Shown: positions 25,140 through 37,466, counted from the stretch's first letter. The stretch: DNA of 64,000 nt from Eriocheir sinensis (GCF_024679095.1 NC_066553.1:8491030-8555029), one strand, 5' to 3'. Translations and numbers: made by a program. Notes: generated by a model from the sequence alone, not told the origin.

Positions 25140-25337
25140 TCAAATCATCATCATCGTCATCTGTTTAATGTCAGTTGTTCGTATACTAATCTCCTCTGAG
25201 ATTAGATGGTTGATGATATGTTCCCAATTGTTTCTGTCCATTGCCTCAGCCTCCAGTGCCCAATGCTGCCAAATTCTCTTAATACAGTGTCCAAGTCTTC
25301 TTTGGCTTGCCTGGTAGACAGTAACCTGGGACTCCAT
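25140..25337 (-). mobile_element. possible LINE 3' terminal fragment, minus strand
   Basis: The minus frame has LGHCIKRIWQHWALEAEAM and NWEHIINHLISEEI, followed by an ATGATGATG simple tail at about 25145. A short coding tail ending in a trinucleotide repeat is LINE-like, but I do not recognise the family with certainty. Confidence 0.35.
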
Positions 25338-26766
25338 CCATATCCATATGTGTGAAACATTTAAAAGAGTACGGTTTCAATAGATTTTGAATTCAGGTTG
25401 AGTGAATGCTTTTATTTCCTCCAGCTTAGGACTGAAAAAGATCTTTTTTCCACAAATACATAGTCAATTCAAGTATACATTTTCTACCCCCATACATACA
25501 TATATATGCTCCAAATGGCTATACCTAATGGTGATGGCATATAAACTTAATTTTTTTGAAGATGGATACAGAGCTAAATACAATTGTAGCAATTGAGTAT
25601 CTGATAAGAAATATAGACTTTAGAAGTGAATATATTTTGAAATACTGTACTTGATGGTAAGCAATGTAAATAATCATATTGCTAGCCAGCCAGTTCGTGG
25701 ACACAGTGTTTGTTGTTTCCTACATTTCTTTTAGCAGTCCCACTCACAAAGTGTGGGCTGTAAGTGCCACATTCTAAATTGAAGATCAGATAACAAAGGG
25801 GTAAACAAGGCAGCTTCTACAGGAATGTCCAGAACATACGGGAGTAAAATATGAGTGGAAGATAAATTAAATTGTCAAATTATGAATAAACTGGTTGTAT
25901 GACCATAAGGAAGGCAAGGAACCAAAACAGTAAAAGAATCATTAGTGATATTAACAGAAGTGCAGAGAAAACCTAGAAAATGTCTAAATATGGCATAAAT
26001 ATATTGGGAGTACAAGTGGTGTAGGCAAAGGAGCCAATATGGTGGACTGGAGTCATGATGCTTAAATGTAAATTGTGAACCAAAGTTGTCCCACTGGGTT
26101 GAGTGTAAACTTAGGGCAGCCTAAGTATGAACAGTTTTTAAAATAAATATTTTTCCCTCATTGAAGAGTTGCAAAGCGGTTATAAAGTTTGTTGAAGGCA
26201 GATTCTATGCTGACAAGTTTTAATATGGATGAGATTTAAGAAAAAGCTATATTTGTCTTTGATATCATTCATATACTCATACTCTTACCATTAAATAAAA
26301 AAACAAGAGCAAATTTATGAATGTACTGTAGCTAACAGATTTTTATAATATTCACATGGAAGCAACATTGTAGTGTGTACTTTTCTTTATATACAAATCC
26401 AGTTGTGTTCATGCTCCTCCATTACTACCTTGGAACTCACTCTTGTTCTTCAGTTTCATTACTATATTAGCCACAAAAAAGCAAGGTTCTGGAGAGCATG
26501 TCCACTCTGTCATTCCAAGAGAAAATGAGCCAGCCTCCTATTAGTGAGGCGTATTATTAAAAATGACAGTTGAACACTGAAACAACATTGTAAAAGAACA
26601 AGTAATTGCTTGCCCAGCAGGACTCATTGATTGGATTGAAGATTGGAGTAAAATATGGTGTAGTTATCAGGTGTGTATAAGTGTAAATGCATAATTAGAT
26701 ATTTTTTATCTTAAAATAAAATCACATGTGAATTATAATTTTGTATAGGGATCAACTAGGCATTGC

Positions 26767-26974
26767 TTAACCCGGTAGCAGAGGGGATCATGTTTCTTAA
26801 TGGTCCCTCTAAGCGAGAAAAATGAGAAAAAAAACGTTTCATAATATATATCAAAGCATTTGTGATAAGATTATGTATCATCTATTTTGGGGGGTTTATA
26901 TCGTGGCACAAATTTGGCCCGTCGCTGCTACACGGTAAAGCCACAAACTTGGCCCGTCGCTGCTACTGGGTTAA
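26767..26974. mobile_element. 200-bp TTAA-flanked piggyBac-type MITE
   Basis: TTAA lies at both ends (26767-26770 and 26971-26974). The left end is CCCGGTAGCAG and the inverted right end CCCAGTAGCAGCGACGGGCC. The GGCCCGTCGCTGCTAC motif occurs twice near the right end. Same family as 28002-28221 and 55548-55719, in opposite orientation. Confidence 0.82.
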
Positions 26975-27499
26975 TAGAATAGTCTCCTCCCAGGATTGAA
27001 AGAAAAGTAATTAATTAATATAGATATACAAAAAAAAGACAGGTTTGAACCACACGTGTATCTACATGTATGGCCAACTAACAGAATAGGTGGTCAGCCA
27101 TTGCCTCCCTCACTAACTAGGCATTATAGCAGCAGTAAGATGGGAAAGATTGCACTGGCTTATCAGAGTTCTCAATCATCAATAGTTTTCCTTTATTTTG
27201 CTAAAAGGTGCTATTTGCTATATTAACCGCATTTATAAATTGTAAATGTGCAAAGTTTTAAAATTTATACAAGTTTCATACTAATAAAAGAGAAATTCAT
27301 ATATTGTAGTTAGCAATGGTCAATGTAATTTGGTTATTAAACGTTAAATTATATGTTAGTGCCAAGGAATATGGCAGGTATCTTGGAAAATAAGGCCACA
27401 TGTATTTTCATCTGGTGTAATGGTCCAGAAGAATATAAAGGAAACGAGGTAACACTCATAAGGCAGAAGAACAAAAAATATTTGAAATTACATATTACA

Positions 27500-28001
27500 C
27501 ACTTGAGATACAGGAATACTAGGAAAAAGTGTAAACTCACCCCATGAAGAATGGGATGGAGCACTTTTGGTTAACATAATTGTCATGGATAACAACCTGC
27601 CATTCCTGTGAAAGTAAGGTGTAAAATTAATGTATCCAGTCAGTCCTAACATGCGTTGCAGAAACTTTGCGCCTCAAATTTTTTAGAGAGAAAGCTAAGA
27701 GATACACAAAGAAATGAAGAAATACTGGGCAGGAAACTAGTATCATGGATTAGAGAACACACAAAGGTTGAAGATATTTTAATGGCTATTGAGAATAAGA
27801 AATGGACTGGCAGGTCACATCAAGCCTTGAACAGATACTGTGGACAACCAAAAGTAATAAGTGGCAACCCTGAAATTGTAGAAGGACCAGGTCGAAAGAT
27901 GATACCAGATCATTTGCTGGGGCAGGATGGAGATTACTAACATCAAACAAAGATGAAGAACATTGGGAAAGTCCTGTGTCCTGCAGTGGACTAGTATTGG
28001 C
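27500..28001 (+). mobile_element. LINE 3' end fragment (copy 2, longer)
   Basis: The open frame at 27656-27940 reads ERKLRDTQRNEEILGRKLVS, then HTKVEDILMAIENKKWTGR, and ends with HLLGQDGDY. The R-x-EDI-x-x-x-I-x-x-x-KW pattern is typical of the C-terminal region of RTE-type and related LINEs. Copy 1 is at 20700-21113. Both copies abut the same TTAA element at the same base. Confidence 0.72.
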
Positions 28002-28221
28002 TTAACCTGGTAGCAGCGACGGACCAAATTTGTGGCTTTACTGCGTACCAGCGACAGGCCAAATTCTTACCTTGACCTGAACCCCCAAAAATCAAGGATA
28101 CAAACTGATCACAAATGCGTTGATACATATAATATAATGGTTTGCATGAGTGATGATTTTTTCTCATTAATTCGCTTAGAGGGGCATTTAAGAAACATGA
28201 TCCTCGCAGCTTCCGGGTTAA
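28002..28221. mobile_element. TTAA-flanked piggyBac-type MITE, intact
   Basis: TTAA at 28002-28005 and 28218-28221; left end CCTGGTAGCAGCGACGG, inverted right end CCCGGAAGCTGCGAGGATCATG. It shows the empty-site form of the nested element at 21114-23340, including the internal TTTAAGAAACATGATCC target site. Confidence 0.82.
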
Positions 28222-28413
28222 GATGATGAATGAGAAAACTTATGATATTTTAAATTTTCGTAAATTTGTGGATTATTGGTGAGGGAAGAATTGTTGCACA
28301 ATTTGTTTTTAACTTTATTTGAAGTTGCTTACTGTCATTAGTGAGGAAGGCGTAATTGAGTGATAGTGTTGCATGCGACGAATATCAATAGTGTCAGCTT
28401 TGAATGCGCATGT

Positions 28414-28414
<1 letters not shown>

Positions 28415-28482
<68 letters not shown>
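28415..28482. repeat. (AC)n microsatellite
   Basis: About 33 AC units. Confidence 0.95.
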
Positions 28483-28483
<1 letters not shown>

Positions 28484-28784
28484 AATAATGGTTGCAATAA
28501 AATTATATAAGTATCATTGAATATACTGATTGGATTTTTATTTTTTATTTTTTTTGTAATTATATAATAGACATCTGATGTACAGACATCTTAATCTCTT
28601 TATGCATCAATCCAATCACTGAGGGTGAGTGTGCATGTAGCCAACACAAGTGTCCACTACAAAGGTAAGTTGTTGGCAACACACACACTCAGATGGTGGC
28701 TGGCTCACTTACTCTGTGGAAGTATGTTATGTGAGGGAGTGTGTTGAATTTTTCACCTAAATCTTATAATTATATGGCGTGACA

Positions 28785-28805
28785 GTTATATATATATATA
28801 TATAT

Positions 28806-28839
<34 letters not shown>

Positions 28840-28847
28840 ATATATAT

Positions 28848-28881
<34 letters not shown>
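28785..28881. repeat. interrupted (TA)n microsatellite
   Basis: TA units with single-base interruptions (TAGATA, TATCTA, TAAATA). The interruptions suggest an older tract than the pure ones elsewhere. Confidence 0.93.
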
Positions 28882-28882
<1 letters not shown>

Positions 28883-29550
28883 GTCTTTGTGGAAAAATTA
28901 CTATTTTTTAGAGAACAACTTGCCATTTTATGTCCTCAACACATTCTTGAAAAGTTCAGCACATGCCCTAATGTTATCATATGATTGTTCTTAAAGGTGA
29001 TGTACTGTAGACATTTTAAATGGAAAGATCTTATTGAAAGGCAACAAACTTAACATATTAAAAGGCAACCTTAGTAATGACTGAGAAAGGAAAGCTTTTC
29101 AAACCTTAATAAGTTACTTGCCAGCGGAGGGGCAGAAGCATTATGTAACACATTACTATAGTTGTTTGGCGTGTTGCTTTGACTCATGGCTTAATACACA
29201 TGGGAGATGATTGATTGTGAGATTTTTTTTTGTCATAAAACTGGAAATCTGAATTGCATGGCAGTCTGCAATATTTATGTATGCATTCATGCACATGTCC
29301 TTGTGCCTGCACATATGCATACTTGGAAATTAGATCTGAAAATATTATTGTGAAAGAATCTTATCATTGATTTTCCTAAGGTAAATATTGAAGTTCTTGT
29401 TAAGTGATGTATAGATTTACCATAACTCAGTATTTTCCCAATGTTCGTATTGAAATTCCAAACTTTCTGTAGCTCCTAGTGTGGTGGCAGTGCTTACACA
29501 GCAGTGTTTTGATAGTATTGCGTGATGCTGAGAGGATTCTTCTCTTCTAG

Positions 29551-29802
29551 GGGCGTGGCAGGGGGTCAGAGGAGGAGGCAGCCACGCCCCAATGGCCCGA
29601 GTGGTTTGGGTCTGGGCTGGGTCATGCTTGCCATTACTGTGGCAAGACGTTCCTCAAGAAATTCAATCTGGTGACTCATGTCCGCATCCATACAGGGGAG
29701 AGGCCGTTTCAGTGCCCATATTGTCCTTACAGGGCCAACCACTGTTCCCATCTCAAGTCTCATGTCAGGAAGCTCCACCTAGAGAAGGAGCATCGTGTGT
29801 AG
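29551..29802 (+). CDS. alternative terminal exon ZF1: two C2H2 fingers
   Basis: Acceptor TTCTCTTCTAG|GGGCGT, phase 0, 83 residues and stop TAG. A Gly/Glu-rich lead is followed by finger 1 ([21 protein letters not shown]), linker TGERPFQ, and finger 2 (C-PY-C ... [13 protein letters not shown]). Spacings are C-x2-C-x12-H-x3/4-H. Finger 1 has the canonical Phe of the C2H2 core (GKTF), missing in most sister exons. The two fingers would bind about six bases of DNA when joined to the BTB part. ZF2 starts only 115 bases after this stop, and no donor is used inside, so this is a terminal exon. Confidence 0.92.
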   Translation, partial: GRGRGSEEEAATPQWPEWFGSGLGHACHYCGKTFLKKFNLVTHVRIHTGERPFQCPYCPYRANHCSHLKSHVRKLHLEKEHRV

Positions 29803-29917
29803 TCTCATAAAGAGATTAGAAAAGTCCAAGTGCATTCACTTATTGGAGGTGTCTGATCAAACATAAAAGTTAAGTGGATGTGCTAAGGTGGTGATACCGT
29901 GCCCTGTCTCGTTCTAG

Positions 29918-30154
29918 GCATTCCCTGATGGAGCCGTGAGGGGCAGTAGGGTTCCAACATCAAGTGATGAGAAGCTCCTGAGGCTCACTTGCCCATATTG
30001 TGGACATACCAGTCGAGACAGCTACGACCTCAAGAAACATATCCGTACTCATACTGGGGAGAAACCTTACCTATGCCCTCACTGCCCGTATCGAGCTACC
30101 ACCAGTAGTAGCATCAGCTCACACATGGACAGACATCACTGGACCATTGGCTAG
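29918..30154 (+). CDS. alternative terminal exon ZF2: two C2H2 fingers
   Basis: Acceptor CGTTCTAG|GCATTC, phase 0, 78 residues and stop TAG. The lead AFPDGAVRGSRVPTSSDEK is followed by finger 1 (C-PY-C-GHTSRDSYDLKK-H-IRT-H), linker TGEKPYL, and finger 2 (C-PH-C ... TSSSISS-H-MDRH-H). Finger 1 resembles that of ZF3 (GH-x-SRD-x-YDLKKH), and both exons begin with hydrophobic-FP, so the two are probably duplicates. The second helix, with four serines, is unlike all the others and predicts a different target. Confidence 0.92.
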   Translation, partial: AFPDGAVRGSRVPTSSDEKLLRLTCPYCGHTSRDSYDLKKHIRTHTGEKPYLCPHCPYRATTSSSISSHMDRHHWTIG

Positions 30155-31008
30155 TTGTTGCGTGAATTTTGATCACTTGTACGTGTCAAGTTTTTGCATT
30201 GTTCCTATAACATGAATTTATATATTACTTCATTTTTCCAATATTATCTATTGGTTTGAAGCTGAATATATGATTAGTCATTGATTTGGCTGTCTTTATT
30301 TTTATTTATTTATTTATTTTTAATTTTTTTTCATAGGGTAATATACACATGAAAGGGAATGTTTCTTCCATAGAGATGAATGCTCTTTAGTGTTGGGAAG
30401 GGTGGAAAAGAAACTGTATGCACACTTATATGCCAGTCGCTTTGTGGTTGGTCGGGAATGAAAACATTCACTGGAATAGTTATGGATTATAGCCAATTGA
30501 GGGTTTAAACTGCAGTTGTATGGATTTCTCAAGCAAAGAAAATACAGAAGTGCAGAATTGAAGTCGATACCGTTTACAGTAAATATCTGCTTTTACTTGA
30601 AACTGCAATGGAATTCATAGGTCAATAGATTATTGTTTGAGTACCCAAGTCTGATGCCTGTGTTAAGTTAACCCCAAAATGTGAGTGAAAATTGGTTTTA
30701 TTTGAATGTATTTTGCAAATTTGTTGGCAGTGTTGAGAATATGCACAAATACAGTTCACCACCACTAAGTCTTTTAGTTACCTGCTCATCAGTATTGGAA
30801 ACATGATACTAGGTGCTTACTCCTTGAAATGAGAAGCAGTATCCCATGTTTAGAGATTTTTCAAAGTATGAAATCCAGGAGATTTTACTGCACAATTTTA
30901 AGTATGAGCACTTGTCTCTGACCTGTCTTCACACAACCAAATTGTTTATATTAGATTGTTTTGTGAAAAAAACTGCACAGGGTGGTAACATCCTTTGTTT
31001 TATTCTAG

Positions 31009-31356
31009 GTGTTCCCAGAGAGAGGGGTTGGAATGCACACTAGCCTGCCACCAGCATCAGTATTAAATGCAGATAATAGGATGGTGCCAAAGTACGGATG
31101 TCCTGTTTGTGGACATGTCAGTCGTGACTTATATGACCTCAAAAAACACTTTCGCACTCACACAGGAGAAAGACCATATGCTTGCACTAAGTGTCCATTC
31201 AAAACTAAGGATAGCAGCTCTCTTAAAGAACACAGTCGAAGTCATAGTAAAGACCTCGCTCATGCATGTCCTCATTGTGCTTATCAGTGCAGTAGAAGAT
31301 TTAACTTGAAAGCACACATTGGAATGCATCATAAAAGTAAAGGAAACAATGTTTAA
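31009..31356 (+). CDS. alternative terminal exon ZF3: three C2H2 fingers
   Basis: Acceptor TATTCTAG|GTGTTC, phase 0, 115 residues and stop TAA. It is the only exon of the set with three fingers: finger 1 C-PV-C-GHVSRDLYDLKK-H-FRT-H, finger 2 C-TK-C ... DSSSLKE-H-SRS-H, finger 3 C-PH-C ... RRFNLKA-H-IGMH-H. Fingers 1-2 are joined by TGERPYA and fingers 2-3 by a non-canonical SKDLAHA linker, so finger 3 may sit differently on DNA. The lead VFPERGVGMHTS aligns with the start of ZF2. Codon 1 is GTG as part of the spliced frame, not a start codon. Confidence 0.93.
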   Translation: MFPERGVGMHTSLPPASVLNADNRMVPKYGCPVCGHVSRDLYDLKKHFRTHTGERPYACTKCPFKTKDSSSLKEHSRSHSKDLAHACPHCAYQCSRRFNLKAHIGMHHKSKGNNV

Positions 31357-32034
31357 ATGCAGTTCTTAAACAATCACTTTTGACAGTGGAATACATGTTT
31401 AAAGATCTGCATGAGTTTCAAAAGTTTTGTGATGAAATAATAGTAATGATTGCTTGGGTTCAGATGAGTGGTTCAGTCAAGGCCTCCTGTAATGCAAATG
31501 CTTTGGCCACCAGTGCAATCAGGAAGGCTGTGTATGACGAGGAGGATGGCTTATTAAAGCTTTAATTATGGAAGTTTGGAAACTAATCTTAGATGCATAG
31601 TTTTGCCATATTAGCACATAAACCCATCATCGTCATGGTAGGCCACACAGTTGTTTTGTTTTGCCTGCTGTACTGAATTGTTTGGCATTGTGAAGCATTT
31701 ATTTAAAAAAGTCAACTTACCTTTCGAGCCTAAATTTGTATGTTAAATCTCCATTGGGATGTGGTGAAGCGACGGGTCGTGCCAAGATTGATTAATTGGT
31801 GAAGGCTTGACCATAATTTCATGAGGTCTTTAAGGAATTACAACACTTCAATATAAAGTGCTTGTTCGTAATGTATTTTTCTGAAGCTTTATGTCAGTAA
31901 CTGGCTTGCTTCACTATGTGAATGTTATCATACTACGAGTATATCTCAGTATGCAAGTATAGCAGGTTGCACGCTATATTTGCATTTTCATGACAGTTTT
32001 ATAGGTTAAATGAAAGAATGAATATACATTGATG

Positions 32035-32145
<111 letters not shown>

Positions 32146-32596
32146 AGATGGAAAAGCTATTTTCAGTTCATTGAGAAAAATTATTCTATAACATTTTTAT
32201 GGAAAGTTAATAGAAATACTGGAATATCTTCAGGAAATTGATATACTCTAAAAGAACTAAAAATTTCAGCATAAGAATGTGAATTTGACAAGCGGACGTG
32301 GAGTGCTTGATTGCGGTTGTTGCCATACATGACTACACATATCATTATTATTCATTGTTGTCAGTCATTGTATAATGTAATTTACACTGATATCCCACCC
32401 CCCATTAGCCAAAGGCTTCCTAAAGGTTAATGGTAAATGTAAATTTAAATTAATTGAACAAAATTTTGCATAAAAATAATGACTGCTATTCCAAAACATT
32501 TTCCATTATGTAATATGCGATAATCATGCAGCTTGTAAGGTCGTAAATTGAATGAGGTACACATTTAGCTAAGTGGGTTGTCTCTCTCCCTGGTAG

Positions 32597-32824
32597 GATA
32601 CTTCACAACTCTGCTATGCTGCACCTCAGGCGAAGGGGTCTAGACGTCAGCATGAATGCTCTCACTGCCACTACATAGCACGTGACAAGACTGACCTGCG
32701 TAAGCATATGTACACCCACACTGGTGAGAAGCCTTATGCCTGTCCTTACTGCTCATACAGGGCAAGACAGAACAGTTGTATGCGAACTCACATACGCAGA
32801 TATCACCCATATGCAATTCTGTGA
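32597..32824 (+). CDS. alternative terminal exon ZF4: two C2H2 fingers
   Basis: Acceptor CTCCCTGGTAG|GATACT, phase 0, 75 residues and stop TGA. The protein starts DTSQLCYAAPQAKGSRRQHE, then finger 1 (C-SH-C-HYIARDKTDLRK-H-MYT-H), linker TGEKPYA, finger 2 (C-PY-C ... QNSCMRT-H-IRRY-H) and a short tail PYAIL. Finger 1 is close to that of ZF10 (ARDK-x-DL). No start codon lies before the first finger in this frame, so an ATG-based search misses it. A possible AATAAA lies 134 bases after the stop. Confidence 0.92.
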   Translation, partial: DTSQLCYAAPQAKGSRRQHECSHCHYIARDKTDLRKHMYTHTGEKPYACPYCSYRARQNSCMRTHIRRYHPYAIL

Positions 32825-32957
32825 TCCTGTCGTGTTCTATATTGAAATGGACATCAAATATTTGGTATCCTATGCAAAAGCACAGTTCCAGGGTTGTGTT
32901 TTGCACCACTCTTCCTGCTGTTAATAACTTACTGTGTTGACTGAATCTTTATCTGAG

Positions 32958-32963
32958 AATAAA
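32958..32963 (+). terminator. candidate polyadenylation signal for ZF4 isoform
   Basis: AATAAA about 134 bases after the ZF4 stop. A hexamer alone is weak evidence. Confidence 0.4.
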
Positions 32964-34953
32964 TTATAAAGAGAATGGTGTTGTATATGTGTCCTTTGTA
33001 CATGGGTAATTTTTTATATTTTTTTATTTATTTTTTGTGTAAAAGTTGATCCCTCCATTTTAGACTCAAAAATCTTTGTAGTTTTCTCTTGTAAAAAGCT
33101 GACTCTTTTCAAGAATAAGCAAGCCTCGGCTAATGCAGAGAGGTGAGTGGGAATTAGGGTTCAGATTTCTGGTAGCTTGCAAAATTCGGGTTTATAGGAA
33201 TCAGTTTTTGCACTTTAAAACTTCAAAATAATTAACTTTTGTTGAATGTGTGCTCCTGGAACTAAGCCAAATGACCCCGTAGTTGTGGCACCAAGAAAGA
33301 ACACCCCTCCTGGAACTAATAGAAGCTCCCTGAAGAGTTAAAATGTCATTCAAGAGTAGCAAGAAGCTAGCATTTTGTATACAAAAAACTTTGACACTAA
33401 GTGTGTCTGCTGCCCAGGTGTTGGAGGTTTGAAAGACCTTAATATGACTAGCTGGGAAATTCATGCAAATACTCTTGTGAGTTAAGAAATGAATTATATT
33501 TGTCAGCTACTTTACCTATTGCCTTGCCATATAATGAACCAGAAATTAAAAACAAATGAAGTTTTTTATTTTCTCATTTTGATGAAATCCTTCCGAGTTC
33601 TTCATAGTTTTTTATTTGTACTTTTAGCAGTCATCGATGTGTGCAGCAGTCAGCTGTATTTTATTTTCATAAGCACTCTTGAAGTAAACTACATTTGAGT
33701 TGCCTTGAATTAAAAAAAACTCATTTTTATAGTTGGATATCAAATGTTATTCTTAAAAGTTATCCAGAAATAAGTTGTGATGCAAGACTGGCAGCCAATG
33801 TTTGCACAGTGTTATGGTAATCAGCCATGATACTCAAAGTACATATCTATTCTGTGAAGCTAGTGAGGGATATCTTGAAAGAAGTATCATACAAGCAGTT
33901 CTCATTCTTAAGTATGAGAAGTTCCTTAAAATCTTGGGAATAATGGTTTTATGAATAACAACCATTTAATAAAAAGAAAGTAAAAGGGTGAAGGGGTTAC
34001 ATTCCATCTCTCACCCCATCCTTTCCAAAATAAGTTAGGACACAAGGATACCTTTCAAGAATGAATATTGTGAAATACAGTTTGTGCATTATTTAACAAT
34101 CCAGTTGTTTTGTTTCATCATATTCCTCCCCAAGGCTGGGAAAGTACAGGGAACCCCCACTTTACGAATGGGTTATGTTCTTGAAAAATTGTTAAGCAAA
34201 ATTGTTGTCTGCCCCTTATTTTTGTTTCCTCTTCTTGTGTCCATCTTTTTCCCTTTATGCAAATATGTAGATAACAAGACTCAAAAGCAAAGTTACCTTG
34301 ACATGAATGTGACACGGACAATGAAATAAGTTTCCATACCACCATTAGCAGTTCATCAAATAAGATAATCAAAACCTTTAATACTAACAAATGCCTTAAT
34401 TATGTGAAGTAAAAAATGGAAAAAATATAAATGTGATCTTAGACATTTTATGAATAACCATTATCTCCTGATGGAACAAGGAAGAAAATGGGAAGAGAAT
34501 TTGTTTTGAAGACTCGGTTGAAGGCATCTGCTTTATGTTTGGCTGACATTTCTGGAAATATGCTAGTGATTCACTGGTGAGTATCAGTCATAGACAGCAC
34601 TCACCCAATCACTGGCCTCTGCCAAAACAACCCCTGAACAACTGCACTAAGCCTTGTCTTCAGATATGACTGTAGTGTCCTGTGCTGGTGATGAGTTGTT
34701 ATAATCAGCATCAACCATTAGCAACCACCGGTTTGGATCCAGTCCCAGGTGCACTCAGTTGAACGGTTGGACAATTGTATATGTGGCATTGATGGGATTG
34801 GATGAGCATCAGGCAGAAGACAGAGTAGAATGGAGGAGAGCCATAAAGCGTCCAACTGCACAGGAAGAGTGAAAACGGACGTTAAACGAAATGCTGATGA
34901 TAAAAACATGTAGTGTGATGGCAAAAATAGAAAAATTAATTTATTTGTAAGAC

Positions 34954-35193
34954 TGGCTTTTATGAGCATCAACCCGCAAGCAGCCAGCGACGTATATATA
35001 CGTTGTAGAAAAATGTCACCCCCAGTGCCAATGACATATATACATCGGTGACTAAAAAATCGTGGAAGCTAGCTGGCTTTTATGAGCATCAACCCGCAAG
35101 CAGCCAGCGACGTATATATATGTTGTAGAAAAATGTCACCCCCAGTGCCAATGACATATATACGTTGGTGACTAAAAAATCGTGGAAGCTAGC
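34954..35193. repeat. 120-bp tandem duplication
   Basis: Two consecutive 120-base units (34954-35073 and 35074-35193) differ by only a few bases. Each contains AACCCGCAAGCAGCCAGCG, then the palindromic ACGTATATATACGT-type core, then GTGACTAAAAAATCGTGGAAG. The near-identity indicates a recent duplication. The sequence looks like transposon-end DNA, but I cannot name the family. Confidence 0.9.
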
Positions 35194-35242
35194 ATTGTAC
35201 AGGGATGTTTTTCATAGTTTTTCCATGATCTTCTCAGCCCCC

Positions 35243-35244
35243 CC

Positions 35245-35287
<43 letters not shown>
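35243..35287. repeat. (AC)n microsatellite
   Basis: About 21 CA units, 50 bases after the 120-bp tandem duplication. Confidence 0.93.
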
Positions 35288-35289
<2 letters not shown>

Positions 35290-35389
35290 ACTGCCACCCC
35301 CCTCCATAGGTCAGGAGGTGAGCATGGGTCACCCTTCCTGTATGTTCTCAACTGCACTAAAGTGAGGATGTCTCCTCGTTCACTTTATT

Positions 35390-35581
35390 ATGGATACCCC
35401 AAACTTCCAGCGTGTCCTCGAAGAGGCACCTATCGAGTATAGTGATAGTGGTGTGAGTGTGGGAGATGATAGTGGTGCTGCTAGAGACTACATGTATAGT
35501 GCAGATAGCTCTAGTTGTTTGGAGAGTGGGGTGTGCTTTACTCCATATAACAAACATGTATATCCAAAGTTGTTATACTGA
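35390..35581 (+). other. short acidic open frame of unknown nature
   Basis: A 63-codon frame from an ATG, starting MDTPNFQRVLEEAPIEYSDS and continuing with Ser/Asp/Gly-rich sequence. The composition is protein-like rather than random, and it lies 200 bases downstream of the 120-bp tandem repeat. It could be the acidic N-terminus of a transposase (for example piggyBac-like) whose remainder is lost. No catalytic motif is present, so this is speculation. Confidence 0.3.
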
Positions 35582-35787
35582 GTATACTGTAGAATGTACA
35601 GTGGGCCAAAGCCAGGGTGAGAGATGAAAATTACTTGTAATTTAGTTCCTCACAAAAAGTCACATGAGTGAAAAAAATTGCTAGAAATAAGTCAGAATGT
35701 GTAAGATAGTCCATATGCCAGTAAAATATAACTACATTACACGACCTCCTTTTGTCGGATTTTTATTGGATTGATTTGATTCCGGAG

Positions 35788-35824
<37 letters not shown>

Positions 35825-37299
35825 AAAAAACCAATTAAACTAAAGCCAGACAAAGTTCGCAGATCGCAGGCTAGGGCGCAGCGGAGATATAGCGCTGGTA
35901 TTGTACTGGACTTAACACAACACGCGTGTCACACTTACGTTGTTGTTGTGTCGTTGTTGATGACCCTTTCTCTTTCTAGCGATGCAACCAAAACCAAAAA
36001 AGAAAGTAAAAAAACCCAAGCAACCAAACTTTTGTCACTAAAAACTAAAAAGTGTTCAGGTGGGTGGGGGTGTGTTTCTTGACACATATAGGGTAAAAGT
36101 CCGCAAGGGGTAGGACTCGACATTTCATTGCCGACATTTGCCCATTCTTTTTGACCAGCCTTCTTTTTTAGTCCGGCAAATCGAGGGTTGAGTGTACTTG
36201 TATAACATTACCGTACATATAATTGCAATGACCAATTTTAAGTGTGAAGGGTGATTCGAAACCTGTGTATTATCACCTCATAAATCACCTTACGAGTGAA
36301 CAAAGTGCCTAATGATGTGTGTATGTATGTGTTATACACTTAAATTTGTCATATCAGTTGCAAAAAACAATAATAAGAAAGTCAATGACAATATATTTTT
36401 TGCTGATAAATGAGATCTGCCATAATTTACATGCACATAAAATATTATGTACACATGCATGGCCCCACAAAACCTGTGTCATATCTCTATGCACTCCAAA
36501 TACCTGCCAGTCTGGTGCCACCTACATTGAGAAAATCTATGGGATGTGACACGGCAATTGTGGGATTTCTTAATTAGCTGAAAAATCATTGAAAAAAACT
36601 TGGAGTTGAGCCCTGAAATGTATCTAACCATCCTCTTGGCTTTCAGGTAAAAAAATAAAATTGACATTTTGCCAACACGAGGGGGTATTCTATTAATTTA
36701 ATCGGCCAGCAGCCTGGGGGTTAAAACAGGTGTTATTGCCAAGATTAAAAGTGGTTGGAGAAAATTTAGGGAGCTTTTATTTATACTTGTTAGAGTGATC
36801 CCTCCTTGATCAAAGATTACCTGTGTAAGATAGTGAAGTCTGAGTATTTAGAAGGGGATCTCTGCTGGCTTATGTGCAGTCTAGGAAGTGAGAGAAGGGG
36901 ATGTTTGCAGGCTTACGTACATGAGGATGGAAATGGTCAGATGGATGTGCAGTGCATTGCATTGCAAAATGATAGGTCTGACAGGGTTTAGATTTTGAAT
37001 AAGGATCTGAAGAAGGAAGATTAATCTGAATGGATTAGGGTTTTGATGAGGATAGGTACAATGAGGTGGATTGGACATGTGAAGAGGACTGATCAAGGGA
37101 TTAAGGTGATGATGGTAAGATAGGTAGTAGTCAAGGGTAGAGTTAGGAGAGGTAGACTAGAGCAAGGTCCTGTGTGACCTACAGATCATTGGTCAGAGAA
37201 AGGCTACTAAAATTTAAGCAGAATGGAGAGCCACTGTTAGGAAAAGGCCAGCATATGACTCGTGTATGAAGCCTTTAAAAGAATCAATCAATGGGCATC

Positions 37300-37466
<167 letters not shown>

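Larger units (their letters stand above)
20582..29550 (+). other. large intron before the terminal exons, filled with repeats
   Basis: About 9 kb without any supported exon. It holds two copies of a LINE 3' end, nested TTAA elements, a SINE and long microsatellites, listed separately. I see only A/T-rich sequence at about 23830-25130 and 25340-26760, apart from an open frame at 23804 that I do not accept as an exon. Confidence 0.7.

Noticed and set aside
36806..37230. Another LINE 3' end on the plus strand
   Set aside because: Composition and a few residues are suggestive, but no conserved reverse-transcriptase motif could be read with confidence.
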